64,000 nt of DNA. Origin: Loripinus fragilis. Taxonomy: Eukaryota; Mollusca; Bivalvia; Lucinida; Lucinidae. Where the stretch lies: contig OZ026524.1 of NCBI GenBank assembly GCA_964019695.1, positions 63,867,066-63,931,065 on the forward strand, read 5' to 3'. The translations under genes were made by a program, and so were the position numbers. The notes beneath the pieces are model-generated. The model did not search any database. It was not told the DNA's origin and saw nothing but the letters and a program-made list of their open reading frames with translations. This document shows, in pieces, positions 1 to 10,900 of this stretch (the stretch's first letter is position 1; the number at the start of each line of letters is the position of its first letter).

Positions 1-74
1 TATTCTACTTTTACAAATGATTTAAAAAGAAAATAAAAAAAATCGAAAAATGTTCATAGTTCCAGACTTAGTCT

Positions 75-317
75 CTTTAAAGCGCCAAGAAAAAAATGCA
101 TTCAAAAATGTTGTCTGCTGAAGTTGTCTGCTGCAAATAATTGCCTTACATTACTGACGAATTAAGTATAGAAGCAAACAGCGTGCACCCAGAACAGACT
201 GCTCCTATAGGAGCAGTCTGATCTGGGTCCACACTGTTTGCCATAGACGCTTCTTAAACATTTTAGCAGACGAGAAAAGCAGACGACTTTTGTTGCGATT
301 GGCGCATTAAGGGTTAA
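75..317. repeat. palindromic MITE, GCGCCAAG family
   Basis: The ends are inverted (AAAGCGCCAAGA against TTGGCGCATTAAGG), with GTCTGCTG/CAGACGAC subterminal repeats and a central hairpin CAGACTGCTCCTATAGGAGC plus AGTCTG. Related copies lie at 1147-1408, 20493-20740, 21050-22996 (split), 28140-28365, 30676-31089 (split by a SINE) and 39130-39370. No coding capacity. Confidence 0.8.
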
Positions 318-802
318 AACTAGGGGAGCTGACTGTTAGAGATGATGATTTGGTTACCTGATTCACTTTATAAAAAAATATTTGATGGAATTCAGAAAAA
401 TAATACTTTAGTTAATGCCCTTGTTTAAGAAAGAGTTACCAACCTTATGGGCAAGCATATGGTAGGGGGCAGTGTTGTTTTTGTAGACACCATTTCTAGT
501 TCTTAAATTTGAGCAAGTCAATTCAAAACTCACCTTTTAAGATTAGTTGTTTTAATCCTTTTAGGTTATCAGGATATACATTTGCTTGAATCATTAGTGC
601 AAAAAAAATGTTTGACTTCAAAATTGTATATTGAAGAAAATTAAAAATTTTGTCGTGAATATGACTATTTCTTCTCATGAAGGGAAAAATGTATATTTCA
701 TGAGTGGCTTAGCCACTCATGAAATAAGCATTTTTCACTTCACTCAATGAAATTAATGTCATATTCACAACAAAAATTTAAACATCTCTATCTATTTGAC
801 AG

Positions 803-1129
803 ATGAAAACCCAAGTGAGGACCACCAGTTAGCCTTCGCCAACCTGATCCATCTTTTTGCTGAACTTATCCACCATGACGTATTCTCCCATGACGCTTAC
901 ATGTGTACTCTGATCTCGCGGGGTGACCTCATATCATCCCCGGCAGTTGCGACCCTTTCTGCGGACAGTGTGGACCTGTCCAGTATCAAGACACAGGGGG
1001 ATGAAAGTATCAAACATGAGCACCAAGACGATATAAAAGTTGACTTTGATATGCATACAATGGAGACTGACCTCGGAAGCTTGTTTGGCTCGGTGAAAGA
1101 TGAACCAAGGCTCAGTCCTGATCCTCCAG
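803..1129 (+). CDS. MED12: MED12 exon 1 of window
   Basis: The exon begins after a TTTGACAG acceptor (AG at 801-802) and ends at CCTCCAG before GTAACC. Its first two bases complete a codon begun in an exon outside the window, and it ends in phase 1. It encodes [23 protein letters not shown] and then [19 protein letters not shown], a hallmark MED12 stretch, followed by an acidic low-complexity part with a [10 protein letters not shown] end that is typical of the poorly conserved MED12 linker. The first ATG-like codon in this frame is only the junction codon, so no translation start is implied. Confidence 0.92.
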
Positions 1130-1146
1130 GTAACCAACTTTAATTT

Positions 1147-1408
1147 AACCCTTATCCTGACACTTTTTTTTGTCCTGAAAATGTCGTCTGCTTGTTATAT
1201 CTGCTGCTGCCTGCATATATTCAAGTGCCTTTCATACAATATTTTTTCATGGAAGCAAACAATATGAACCCTGATCAGACTGCTCCTAAGGGCGCAGCCT
1301 GATCTGGGTCCGTATTGTTTTCAACATAGGCTACGTAAGAACATAAGCAGACGTTAGGAGAACATGGCATCATGACAAAAAACATGACTGGCCAGCTAAG
1401 GGTAAATT
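1147..1408. repeat. palindromic MITE, GCGCCAAG family (diverged)
   Basis: It has the same plan as the copy at 75-317: AATGTCGTCTGCTTG on one side, GCAGACGTTAGG on the other, and a central hairpin around CAGACTGCTCCTAAGG. It begins 18 bp after the exon ending at 1129. Confidence 0.65.
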
Positions 1409-1434
1409 TATTAAAGCAATCTCCAAAAGGTCCA

Positions 1435-1600
1435 GTTTAGCAAATTTTTTAACATAAAATTGTAAATAATTTCCTACCCATCATTTTAAACATGTGTTTT
1501 GGGTGCTCTAAAAGAATTGTTTCATTGAGACGGTCCTTTTTACCCACAACATATGTTTTGATCGAGAAATAAGATAAAAATCAATTATGCAGTCTTACAT
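1435..1600. repeat. hairpin MITE with GAACCGTCTC core
   Basis: The core is an inverted repeat around TTCATTGAGACGG flanked by GTTTTGGGTGCTC and ACCCACAACATATG. This is the most frequent MITE in the window. Other copies are near 2040-2165, 3085-3215, 3860-4020, 4430-4615, 17784-17947, 25305-25490, 25494-25664, 32640-32815, 33950-34085, 36945-37400 (interrupted), 40590-40690, 41590-41725, 43325-43460 and 62870-62940. Confidence 0.75.
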
Positions 1601-1647
1601 ACCTGAATCTCCCTTCAAAATAGGAATATATATTTTGAGGGGTCACA

Positions 1648-1963
1648 GGTATGACATACCGAGCCACGTTGGGCAGTCAGTAACATGTCTGACTGCAGAT
1701 CCGGGGTCGCGAGTTGATCCCGGCCCGGTCCCATACTTTTGTGGAGATTGATCGTGAAATAATTTCTACGGTCCTTCTCTTCAACTGAATCATTCAAGAA
1801 GGGTTGTCAGTTACAAGCGAAAGTGTGTGCACGAAGTACTGGTTAACTGCTTGTGTAAGCTTGCCCAGGAAAAAAGTGTGGTTAATAGGTGAACTGACCG
1901 TACCGCCAAGGCGATAGCTTTTGACTTGGGATGTAAAGCGTAAAAAAACAAACAAACAAACAG
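1648..1963 (+). mobile_element. tRNA-derived SINE, family B
   Basis: It shares about 310 bp with 28986-29296: a tRNA-like head ending in GGGGTCGCGAGTT and GATCCCGGCCCGGTC, a body with GAAATAATTTCTA and AAGAAGGGTTG, and a 3' tail of repeated CAAA units. The 5' head (A-box part) is degraded in this copy. Confidence 0.7.
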
Positions 1964-1977
1964 GTTAGACAATTATC

Positions 1978-2015
1978 ATTTTATTCCAGCATCGGTGATG
2001 GCAAAGGCCTCTGGT
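1978..2015 (+). pseudogene. partial copy of the exon 2 acceptor and first bases
   Basis: TTTTATTCCAGCATCGGTGA is identical to the acceptor and first bases of the MED12 exon at 2203, then the sequences diverge. A hairpin MITE lies between the two copies. It is a short direct duplication with an intact-looking acceptor. Confidence 0.6.
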
Positions 2016-2039
2016 TAAAATAAAGCGTATTTATTTAAA

Positions 2040-2165
2040 ATACATTTTCTTATTTATGTTGTAGGCTCTCAAAAGAATCATCTCAATGAGATGGTTCTTT
2101 TGAGCACCTAAAACATACCTTTAAACTGATGGGTAAGAAAATATTCACAATTTTACGCTCAAAAA
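2040..2165. repeat. hairpin MITE with GAACCGTCTC core
   Basis: It has CTCAAAAGAATCATCTCAAT and its inverse, then GGGTAAGAAAATATTCACAA. It lies 37 bp upstream of the exon at 2203, between the true acceptor and its duplicate. Confidence 0.7.
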
Positions 2166-2202
2166 TATTGTTTGTCTTGACCTATGATGTATTTTATTCC
2201 AG

Positions 2203-2774
2203 CATCGGTGAAGTCCACAAAGTCAGAGAAGGAGCAACCTATTCCGAGTGTGGGAAAACCAGAGGCCAATCCCATTCCTCAAGAACCCAAGGGCCCATCA
2301 AGACACATGCTATATGCTACACATTTTCCCCTCCACCAGGATGAACTGTCGAACCATGAGTGTAATCAAAGATTGATTGTGCTCTTCGGAGTGGGTAAGG
2401 GACGAGATAATGCTAGACACATTCTTAAAAAAGTGAGCAAGGAAATTCTACGATTGTATAGTAAAAAGAACTGTATTGACGTAAGCAGCGGTGATCTCGG
2501 AAAAATCAAGAAGAAAAAGGAAAAGGAGGGGGAGGCGTCAGTGAGTGTTCAAATGGTGGGAAATTTAGAAGTGACGTTTAGCAAATTTCAGAAACTGTCA
2601 TATTACGATCAGCATGCGGTCACGGCTCACTGTACGTCGGCAGTTCTGGAGCAGATCTGCAGTTTTACCAACGAGAAATCGAGTTACCTTCCGCAAGTGG
2701 AGAATATCTCGTACTTGTTTGATCTGATGGAGTTCTCGATGGATATAAGTAACTTACTGGAATTCTCTATACAG
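2203..2774 (+). CDS. MED12: MED12 exon 2 of window
   Basis: The acceptor is ATTTTATTCCAG and the donor is CAG|GTGAGT. It enters in phase 1 (G|CA, Ala) and leaves in phase 0. Recognisable MED12 blocks are HMLYATHFPL, NHECNQRLIVLFGVGKGRDNARH, KKVSKEILRL, FSKFQKLSYYDQHAVTAH, and YLFDLMEFSMDISNLLEFSIQ at the end. The middle carries a lysine-rich run (KIKKKKEKEGE) where vertebrate MED12 also has a basic insert. This is the longest exon in the window (572 nt). A partial copy of its acceptor and first bases lies upstream near 1983. Confidence 0.95.
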
Positions 2775-3860
2775 GTGAGTAGGGTTACTTAGGTCAGATA
2801 AAAATAATTTGTGTGTTTCGGGTAACAGGTCTGGAAATGTTAGGTGGGGTAGGTACACATACGCCTTTCAAACTGCATAAAATTATATTTTTCAGAAAAC
2901 CTTAAAAAAATCTAGGTTTCATCAGTAAATTTAGGTAGGGTCAGGTTACCCTAAACACAGGTATTTTTATTTGACCTTAGGTCCAGTTTTATATTAATAG
3001 TAGCATTTTGTATGCATAATTGTCTTTTTTTTATCTGTTATTTATTCAGTAATGCCCCATAACAACAAACCTTAATATTGGTTTTGGTTATTAATTTCTT
3101 CCCTATCAATTTAAACATATTCTTTGGGTGCTCAATAGAACTGTCTCAGTGGGATGGTTCTTTTGAGTATTTGAACATATGTTTACGTTAAGTTATAAGA
3201 AAAATAATTTTCAATTATATATCTGGAAGCCTGAATATAAATTTGTGTAAATTTAATTTCTTATAGAGCTTTCAGTTTTCAGCCATTCCAGTGGTGCAGT
3301 TTCATTTATTTTTTTGCATGCTGGGTAATTTTTCATGCTTTCAGGAACACAGAGTGTCAAACTGTTTGGATCCAGATAAAGACCGACGTTCTGTCGATTT
3401 GAGTCTAAACTGTTTGCCAAGGTTATCGGCAGATGACAAAAGTCGCTTTAAACAGTTAAAGAAATAGTAAAATATTGATTCATTGTGTTGATGATAAACT
3501 GAGGATCATCAGCTGATCTGGATCTACATAGTTATCAAAAAGGTATACAATTTTGAAGTGTCAGGGGCCTTGAAAAATTCTTGAATTTCACTGTTTTCTG
3601 TGGGACTGAACACAGTTGATGGAAACCCTAAATAAGTATAAACCTGCTCTGCATTTGCACCAAATAAAGGTCAAATAATCTTATACTATTTTTCTCATTA
3701 TCTCAAACATTTCCGAAATCAAATTTTAACATGTTAATTAGTATTTTCATGAACTTGTAGTCCTTGTAAACTGTAAGAATTTTGAAGTCCTTAAATTCCT
3801 TGAATTTTACACAAACTTGCCTGTATGAGCCCTAGGAGCACTGGTATAGATAAACAAAAT
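2775..3860 (+). other. intron, repeat-rich
   Basis: The intron after exon 2 starts with unique AT-rich sequence. It contains a hairpin MITE near 3085-3215 and a diverged GTTTGGATCCAGAT-type palindrome near 3270-3465. No further exon-like ORF with MED12 similarity was seen. Confidence 0.6.
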
Positions 3861-4078
3861 TTTTGAGGGTAATTATGTAAATATCTTCTTACCCATTGAT
3901 TTTAACATATGTTTTGGGTGCCCAAAAGAACCGTCTCATCGAGACGGTTCTTTTGAGTACCCACAATTTATGTTTTGGTTGAGAGATATGACAATTAAAT
4001 TTTTGTTACACATTCTTAGCTAAAGGCCTGCCTAGGAGTGCTTGTAAGGTTGAATTCTGTATTAACAACTCTACACTG

Positions 4079-4186
4079 TAAATTTTAGCTATTGAAGGAA
4101 CTAAGGGTTGTAGAGACACAGCTTGTTAACAGTAAATCTAGTCTGTCTGGAAGCTACACCACCTCATTGTGTGTGTATTTTGCTGC
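4079..4186 (+). pseudogene. truncated upstream duplicate of MED12 exon 3
   Basis: After an acceptor-like AATTTTAG, the sequence from CTATTGAAGGAACTAAGG onward copies the exon at 4759 for about 100 bp (peptide KELRVVETQLVNSKSSLSGS, YTTSLC). It stops at GCTA, exactly where a TA-flanked MITE is inserted. It has no donor, so it cannot serve as a normal exon. Confidence 0.85.
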
Positions 4187-4188
4187 TA

Positions 4189-4413
4189 CTGTCGTGCCAA
4201 CCAAAGTGACAGTGACTTAATACTTTGTTTTCAATTGTTAAGTAAAACATCAACTTGTACACTCCAACTGAGCTAATGCGAATCGATAGATCACTTGTGT
4301 ATTAATCCTATCCTGCAGATAGGATTAATACACAAGTGATCTATCGATTCTATGTCCCTAATAACTTTGTAAACAAAACATCACGTCACTGTCACTCTTG
4401 GCTGGCAGGACAG
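4189..4413. mobile_element. TA-flanked palindromic MITE (CTGTCGTGCC ends), copy 1
   Basis: It is flanked by TA on both sides, with inverted ends CTGTCGTGCCAACCAAAGTG and CACTCTTGGCTGGCAGGACAG. The centre is a near-perfect palindrome, GATCACTTGTGTATTAATCC and its inverse. Copies 2 and 3 are at 23476-23702 and 42873-43098. The TA target suggests mobilisation by a Tc1/mariner-type transposase. Confidence 0.85.
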
Positions 4414-4429
4414 TACATTGAACCATGTA

Positions 4430-4615
4430 CCTATATCAGGCCTATAGTTAAAAGTGTGTAAGAGAAAAATTATTTTCTTATATCTCAACCAAAACATATG
4501 TTGTGGGTACTCAAAAGAACCGTCTCAATGAGACGGTTCTTTTGAGCACCCAAAACATATGCTAAAAATTATGGGTAAGAAAATATTAACACTTTTACGC
4601 TGAATATTTTTTTTT
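4430..4615. repeat. hairpin MITE with GAACCGTCTC core
   Basis: The hairpin AAAGAACCGTCTCAATGAGA with CGGTTCTTTT is nearly perfect in this copy. Flanks are TTTCTTATATCTCAACC and GGGTAAGAAAATATTAACAC. Confidence 0.8.
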
Positions 4616-4616
4616 T

Positions 4617-4725
4617 ATCTGCTATGCGTGCAGCTAGCCAGTTACCTGGAAAGGGGCCCACTGATGTGGATGATGCACCTGCACGTTAATCAAAAATCCG
4701 ATTATATATATATATATATATATAT
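4617..4725 (+). mobile_element. LINE 3' end fragment with AT microsatellite tail
   Basis: It encodes AMRAASQLPGKGPTDVDDAP followed by a stop and IRL-type codons, the same C-terminal reading as the minus-strand fragment at 32226-32540. It ends in an (AT)n run at 4704-4725. It lies 34 bp upstream of exon 3. Confidence 0.75.
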
Positions 4726-4758
4726 CAAAATCTATGTATTATATACTGTATATTTCAG

Positions 4759-4922
4759 CTATTGAAGGAACTGAGTGTTGTTGAGACGCAGCTTGTTAAC
4801 AGTAAATCTAGTTTGTCTGGAAGCTACACCACCTCATTGTGTTTGTCTATCGTCGCTACATTTAGAAAATATCATTCATTCCTACTTGTCTCTGAAGATC
4901 TCACTGTTCAAGCATTTGAAGG
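4759..4922 (+). CDS. MED12: MED12 exon 3 of window (seed of the 7-kb array)
   Basis: The acceptor is TATATTTCAG and the donor is GAAGG|GTAAGT. It encodes LLKELSVVETQLVNSKSSL, SGSYTTSLCLSIVATFRKYH and SFLLVSEDLTVQAFEG, which aligns with the MED12 block NELSVVEAELL...GSYTTSLCLCIVA. It enters in phase 0 and leaves in phase 2. The last 70 or so bases and the donor are the first monomer of the tandem array that follows. The internal sequence GCTACATTTAG inside the exon (codons Ala-Thr-Phe-Arg) itself resembles a 3' splice site and is carried into each monomer. Confidence 0.92.
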
Positions 4923-7900
4923 GTAAGTGTCAAACATGTTTTGTCTGTTAGCCTATGTCCACGTGTCTGTCTATTATTGTTGTTTTTAGAAAATATCATT
5001 TGTTCCTACTTGTCTGCGAAGATCTCACTGTTCAAGCATTTGAAGGGTAAGTATCAAACATGTGTTGTCTATTAGCCTATGTTCATGTGTCTATCTTTTG
5101 TTGCTACATTTAGAAAATATCATTCATTCCTACTTGTCTCCGAAGATCTCACTGTTCAAGCATTTGAAGGGTAAGTATCAAACGTGTGTTGTCTATTAGC
5201 CTATGTCCATGTGTCTATCTATTGTTGCTATATTTAGAAAATATCATTCATTCCTTTTGGTCTCCGAAGATCTCACTGTTCAAGCATTTGAAGGGTTAGT
5301 GTCAACCATGTGTTGTCTGTTAGCCTATGTCCATGTGTTTATCTATTGTTGCTACATTTAGAAAATATCATTCATTCCTACTTGTCTCCGAAGATCTCAC
5401 TGTTCAAGCATTTGAAGGGTTAGTGTCAACCATGTGTTGTCTCTTAGCCTATGTCCATGTGTCTATCTTTTGTTGCTACATTTAGAAAATATCATTCATT
5501 CCTACTAGTCTCAGAAGATCTCACTGTTCAAGCATTTGAAGGGTAAGTATCAAACATGTGTTGTCTCTTAGCCTATGTCCATGTGTCTATCTATTGTTGC
5601 TACATTTAGAAAATATCATTCATTCCTACTGGTCTCCGAAGATCTCACTGTTCAAGCATTTGAAGGGTTAGTATCAAACATGTGTTGTCACTTAGCCTAT
5701 GTCTATGTGTCTGTCTATTGTCGCTATATTTAGAAAATATCATTCATTCCTACTGGTCTCCGAAGATCTCACTGTTCAAGCATTTGAAGGGTTATTATCA
5801 AACATGTGTTGTCACTTAGCCTATGTCTATGTGTCTGTCTATTGTCGCTATATTTAGAAAATATCATTCATTCCTGCTTGTCTCTGAAGATCTCACTGTT
5901 CAAGCAGTTGAAGGGTAAATATCAACCATGTGTTGTCTATTAGCCTATGTCTATGTGTCTGTCTATTGTTGCTACATTTAGAAAATATCATTCATTCCTA
6001 CTAGTCTCTGAAGATCTCACTGTTCAAGTATTTGAAGGGTAAGAGTCAACCATGTCTTGTCTGGTAGCTCAGGTCCATGTGTTTATCTATTATCGCTTTA
6101 TTTAGAAAATATCATTCATTCCTACTTGTCTCTGAAGATCTCACTGTTCAAGCAGTTGAAGGGTAAGTGTCAAACATGTGTTGTCTGTTAGCCTATGTTC
6201 ATGTGTCTGTTTATTGTTGCTACATTTAGAAAATATCATTCATTCCTACTTGTCTCTGAAGATCTCACTGTTCAAGCATTTGAAGGGTTAGTATCAAACA
6301 TGTGTTGTCTCTTAGCCTATGTCCATGTGTCTGTCTATTGTTGCTTTATTTAGAAAATATCATTCATTCCTACTTGTCTCTGAAGATCTCACTGTTCAAG
6401 CAGTTGAAGGGTAAGTGTCAAACATGTGTTGTCTGTTAGCCCATGTTCATGTGTTTGTCTATTGTTGCTTTATTTAGAAAATATCATTCATTCCTACTTG
6501 TCTCTGAAGATCTCACTGTTCAAGCAGTTGAAGGGTAAGTGTCAAACATGTGTTGTCTGTTAGCCTATGTCCATGTGTCTATCTATTGTTGCTATATTTA
6601 GAAAATATCATTCATTCCTACTAGTCTCTGAAGATCTCACTGTTCAAGCATTTGAAGGGTAAGAGTCAACCATGTCTTGTCTGGTAGCTCAGGTCCATGT
6701 GTTTATCTATTATCGCTTTATTTAGAAAATATCATTCATTCCTACTAGTCTCAGAAGATCTCACTGTTCAAGCATTTGAAGGGTAAGTATCAAATGTGTG
6801 TTGTCTATTAGCCTATGTCCATGAGTCTGTCTATTGTTGCTTTATTTAGAAAATATCATTCATTCCTACTGGTCTCCGAAGATCTCACTGTTCAAGCATT
6901 TGAAGGGTAAGTATCAAATGTGTGTTGTCTATTAGCCTATGTCCATGTGTCTGTCTATTGTCGCTACATTTAGAAAATATCATATTCCTACTGGTCTCCG
7001 AAGATCTCACTGTTCAAGCATTTGAAGGGTAAGTATCAAACATGTGTTGTCTGTTAGCCTATGTCCATGTGTCTGTCTATTGTCGCTACATTTAGAAAAT
7101 ATGATTCATTTCTACTAGTCTCTGAAGATCTCACTGTTCAAGCATTTGAAGGGTTAGTATCAAACATGTGTTGTCTGACAGCCCATGTCCATGTGTCTGT
7201 CTATTGTTGCTATATTTAGAAAATATCATTCATTCCTACTAGTCTCTGAAGATCTCACTGTTCAAGCATTTGAAGGGTTAGTATCAAACATGTGTTGTCT
7301 GTTAGCCTATGTCCATGTGTCTGTCTATTGTTGCTTTATTTAGAAAATATCATTCATTTCTACTAGTCTCTGAAGATCTCACTGTTCAAGCATTTGAAGG
7401 GTTAGTATCAAACATGTGTTGTCTGACAGCCCATGTCCATGTGTCTGTCTATTGTTGCTATATTTAGAAAATATCATTCATTCCTACTTGTCTCTGAAGA
7501 TCTCACTATTCAAGCATTTGAAGGGTTAGTATCAAACATGTGTTGTCTGTTAGCCTTTGTTCATGTGTCTGTCTATTGTTGCTACATTTAGAAAATATCA
7601 TTCATTCCTACTTGTCTCTGAAGATCTCACTGTTCAAGCAGTTGAAAGGTAAATATCAACCATGTGTTGTCTATTAGCCTATGTCTATGTGTCTGTCTAT
7701 TGTTGCTACATTTAGAAAATATCATTCATTCCTACTGGTCTCCGAAGATCTCACTGTTCAAGCATTTGAAGGGTAAGTATCAAATGTGTGTTGTCTATTA
7801 GCCTATGTCCATGTGTCTGTCTATTGTTGCTACATTTAGAAAATATCATTCATTCCTACTGGTCTCCGAAGATCTCACTGTTCAAGCATTTGAAGGGTAA

Positions 7901-10900
7901 GTATCAAATGTGTGTTGTCTATTAGCCTATGTCCATGTGTCTGTCTATTGTCGCTACATTTAGAAAATATCATATTCCTACTGGTCTCCGAAGATCTCAC
8001 TGTTCAAGCATTTGAAGGGTAAGTATCAAACATGTGTTGTCTGTTAGCCTATGTCCATGTGTCTGTCTATTGTCGCTACATTTAGAAAATATGATTCATT
8101 TCTACTAGTCTCTGAAGATCTCACTGTTCAAGCATTTGAAGGGTTAGTATCAAACATGTGTTGTCTGACAGCCCATGTCCATGTGTCTGTCTATTGTTGC
8201 TATATTTAGAAAATATCATTCATTCCTACTAGTCTCTGAAGATCTCACTGTTCAAGCATTTGAAGGGTTAGTATCAAACATGTGTTGTCTGTTAGCCTAT
8301 GTCCATGTGTCTGTCTATTGTTGCTTTATTTAGAAAATATCATTCATTTCTACTAGTCTCTGAAGATCTCACTGTTCAAGCATTTGAAGGGTTAGTATCA
8401 AACATGTGTTGTCTGACAGCCCATGTCCATGTGTCTGTCTATTGTTGCTATATTTAGAAAATATCATTCATTCCTACTTGTCTCTGAAGATCTCACTATT
8501 CAAGCATTTGAAGGGTTAGTATCAAACATGTGTTGTCTGTTAGCCTTTGTTCATGTGTCTGTCTATTGTTGCTACATTTAGAAAATATCATTCATTCCTA
8601 CTTGTCTCTGAAGATCTCACTGTTCAAGCAGTTGAAAGGTAAATATCAACCATGTGTTGTCTATTAGCCTATGTCTATGTGTCTGTCTATTGTTGCTACA
8701 TTTAGAAAATATCATTCATTCCTACTTGTCTCTGAAGATCTCACTGTTCAAGCAGTTGAAAGGTAAATATCAACCATGTGTTGTCTATTAGCCTATGTCT
8801 ATGTGTCTGTCTATTGTTGCTATATTTAGAAAATATCATTCATTCCTACTTGTCTCTGAAGATCTCACTATTCAAGCATTTGAAGGGTTAGTATCAAACA
8901 TGTGTTGTCTGTTAGCCTTTGTTCATGTGTCTGTCTATTGTTGCTACATTTAGAAAATATCATTCATTCCTACTTGTCTCTGAAGATCTCACTGTTCAAG
9001 CAGTTGAAGGGTAAGTGTCAAACATGTGTTGTCTGTTAGCCCATGTTCATGTGTTTGTCTATTGTTGCTACATTTAGAAAATATCATTCATTCCTACTAG
9101 TCTCTGAAGATCTCACTGTTCAAGCATTTGAAGGGTAAGAGTCAACCATGTCTTGTCTGGTAGCTCAGGTCCATGTGTTTATCTATTATCGCTTTATTTA
9201 GAAAATATCATTCATTCCTACTAGTCTCAGAAGATCTCACTGTTCAAGCATTTGAAGGGTAAGTATCAAATGTGTGTTGTCTATTAGCCTATGTCCATGA
9301 GTCTGTCTATTGTTGCTTTATTTAGAAAATATCATTCATTCCTACTGGTCTCCGAAGATCTCACTGTTCAAGCATTTGAAGGGTAAGTATCAAATGTGTG
9401 TTGTCTATTAGCCTATGTCCATGTGTCTGTCTATTGTCGCTACATTTAGAAAATATCATATTCCTACTGGTCTCCGAAGATCTCACTGTTCAAGCATTTG
9501 AAGGGTAAGTATCAAACATGTGTTGTCTGTTAGCCTATGTCCATGTGTCTGTCTATTGTCGCTACATTTAGAAAATATGATTCATTTCTACTAGTCTCTG
9601 AAGATCTCACTGTTCAAGCATTTGAAGGGTTAGTATCAAACATGTGTTGTCTGACAGCCCATGTCCATGTGTCTGTCTATTGTTGCTATATTTAGAAAAT
9701 ATCATTCATTCCTACTAGTCTCTGAAGATCTCACTGTTCAAGCATTTGAAGGGTTAGTATCAAACATGTGTTGTCTGTTAGCCTATGTCCATGTGTCTGT
9801 CTATTGTTGCTTTATTTAGAAAATATCATTCATTTCTACTAGTCTCTGAAGATCTCACTGTTCAAGCATTTGAAGGGTTAGTATCAAACATGTGTTGTCT
9901 GACAGCCCATGTCCATGTGTCTGTCTATTGTTGCTATATTTAGAAAATATCATTCATTCCTACTTGTCTCTGAAGATCTCACTATTCAAGCATTTGAAGG
10001 GTTAGTATCAAACATGTGTTGTCTGTTAGCCTTTGTTCATGTGTCTGTCTATTGTTGCTACATTTAGAAGATATCATTCATTCCTACTTGTCTCTGAAGA
10101 TCTCACTGTTCAAGCAGTTGAAAGGTAAATATCAACCATGTGTTGTCTATTAGCCTATGTCTATGTGTCTGTCTATTGTTGCTACATTTAGAAAATATCA
10201 TTCATTCCTACTGGTCTCCGAAGATCTCACTGTTCAAGCATTTGAAGGGTAAGTATCAAATGTGTGTTGTCTATTAGCCTATGTCCATGTGTCTGTCTAT
10301 TGTTGCTACATTTAGAAAATATCATTCATTCCTACTGGTCTCCGAAGATCTCACTGTTCAAGCATTTGAAGGGTAAGTATCAAATGTGTGTTGTCTATTA
10401 GCCTATGTCCATGTGTCTGTCTATTGTCGCTACATTTAGAAAATATCATTCATTCCTACTTGTCTCCGAAGATCTCACTGTTCAAGCATTTGAAGGGTAA
10501 GTATCAAACATGTGTTGTCTGTTAGCCTATGTCCATGTGTCTGTCTATTGTCGCTACATTTAGAAAATATGATTCATTTCTACTAGTCTCTGAAGATCTC
10601 ACTGTTCAAGCATTTGAAGGGTTAGTATCAAACATGTGTTGTCTGACAGCCCATGTCCATGTGTCTGTCTATTGTTGCTATATTTAGAAAATATCATTCA
10701 TTCCTACTAGTCTCTGAAGATCTCACTGTTCAAGCATTTGAAGGGTTAGTATCAAACATGTGTTGTCTGTTAGCCTATGTCCATGTGTCTGTCTATTGTT
10801 GCTTTATTTAGAAAATATCATTCATTTCTACTAGTCTCTGAAGATCTCACTGTTCAAGCATTTGAAGGGTTAGTATCAAACATGTGTTGTCTGACAGCCC

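Noticed and set aside
4490..4560. Rho-independent terminator-like hairpins
   Set aside because: These are MITE hairpins repeated throughout a eukaryotic intron; bacterial terminators are not relevant here.
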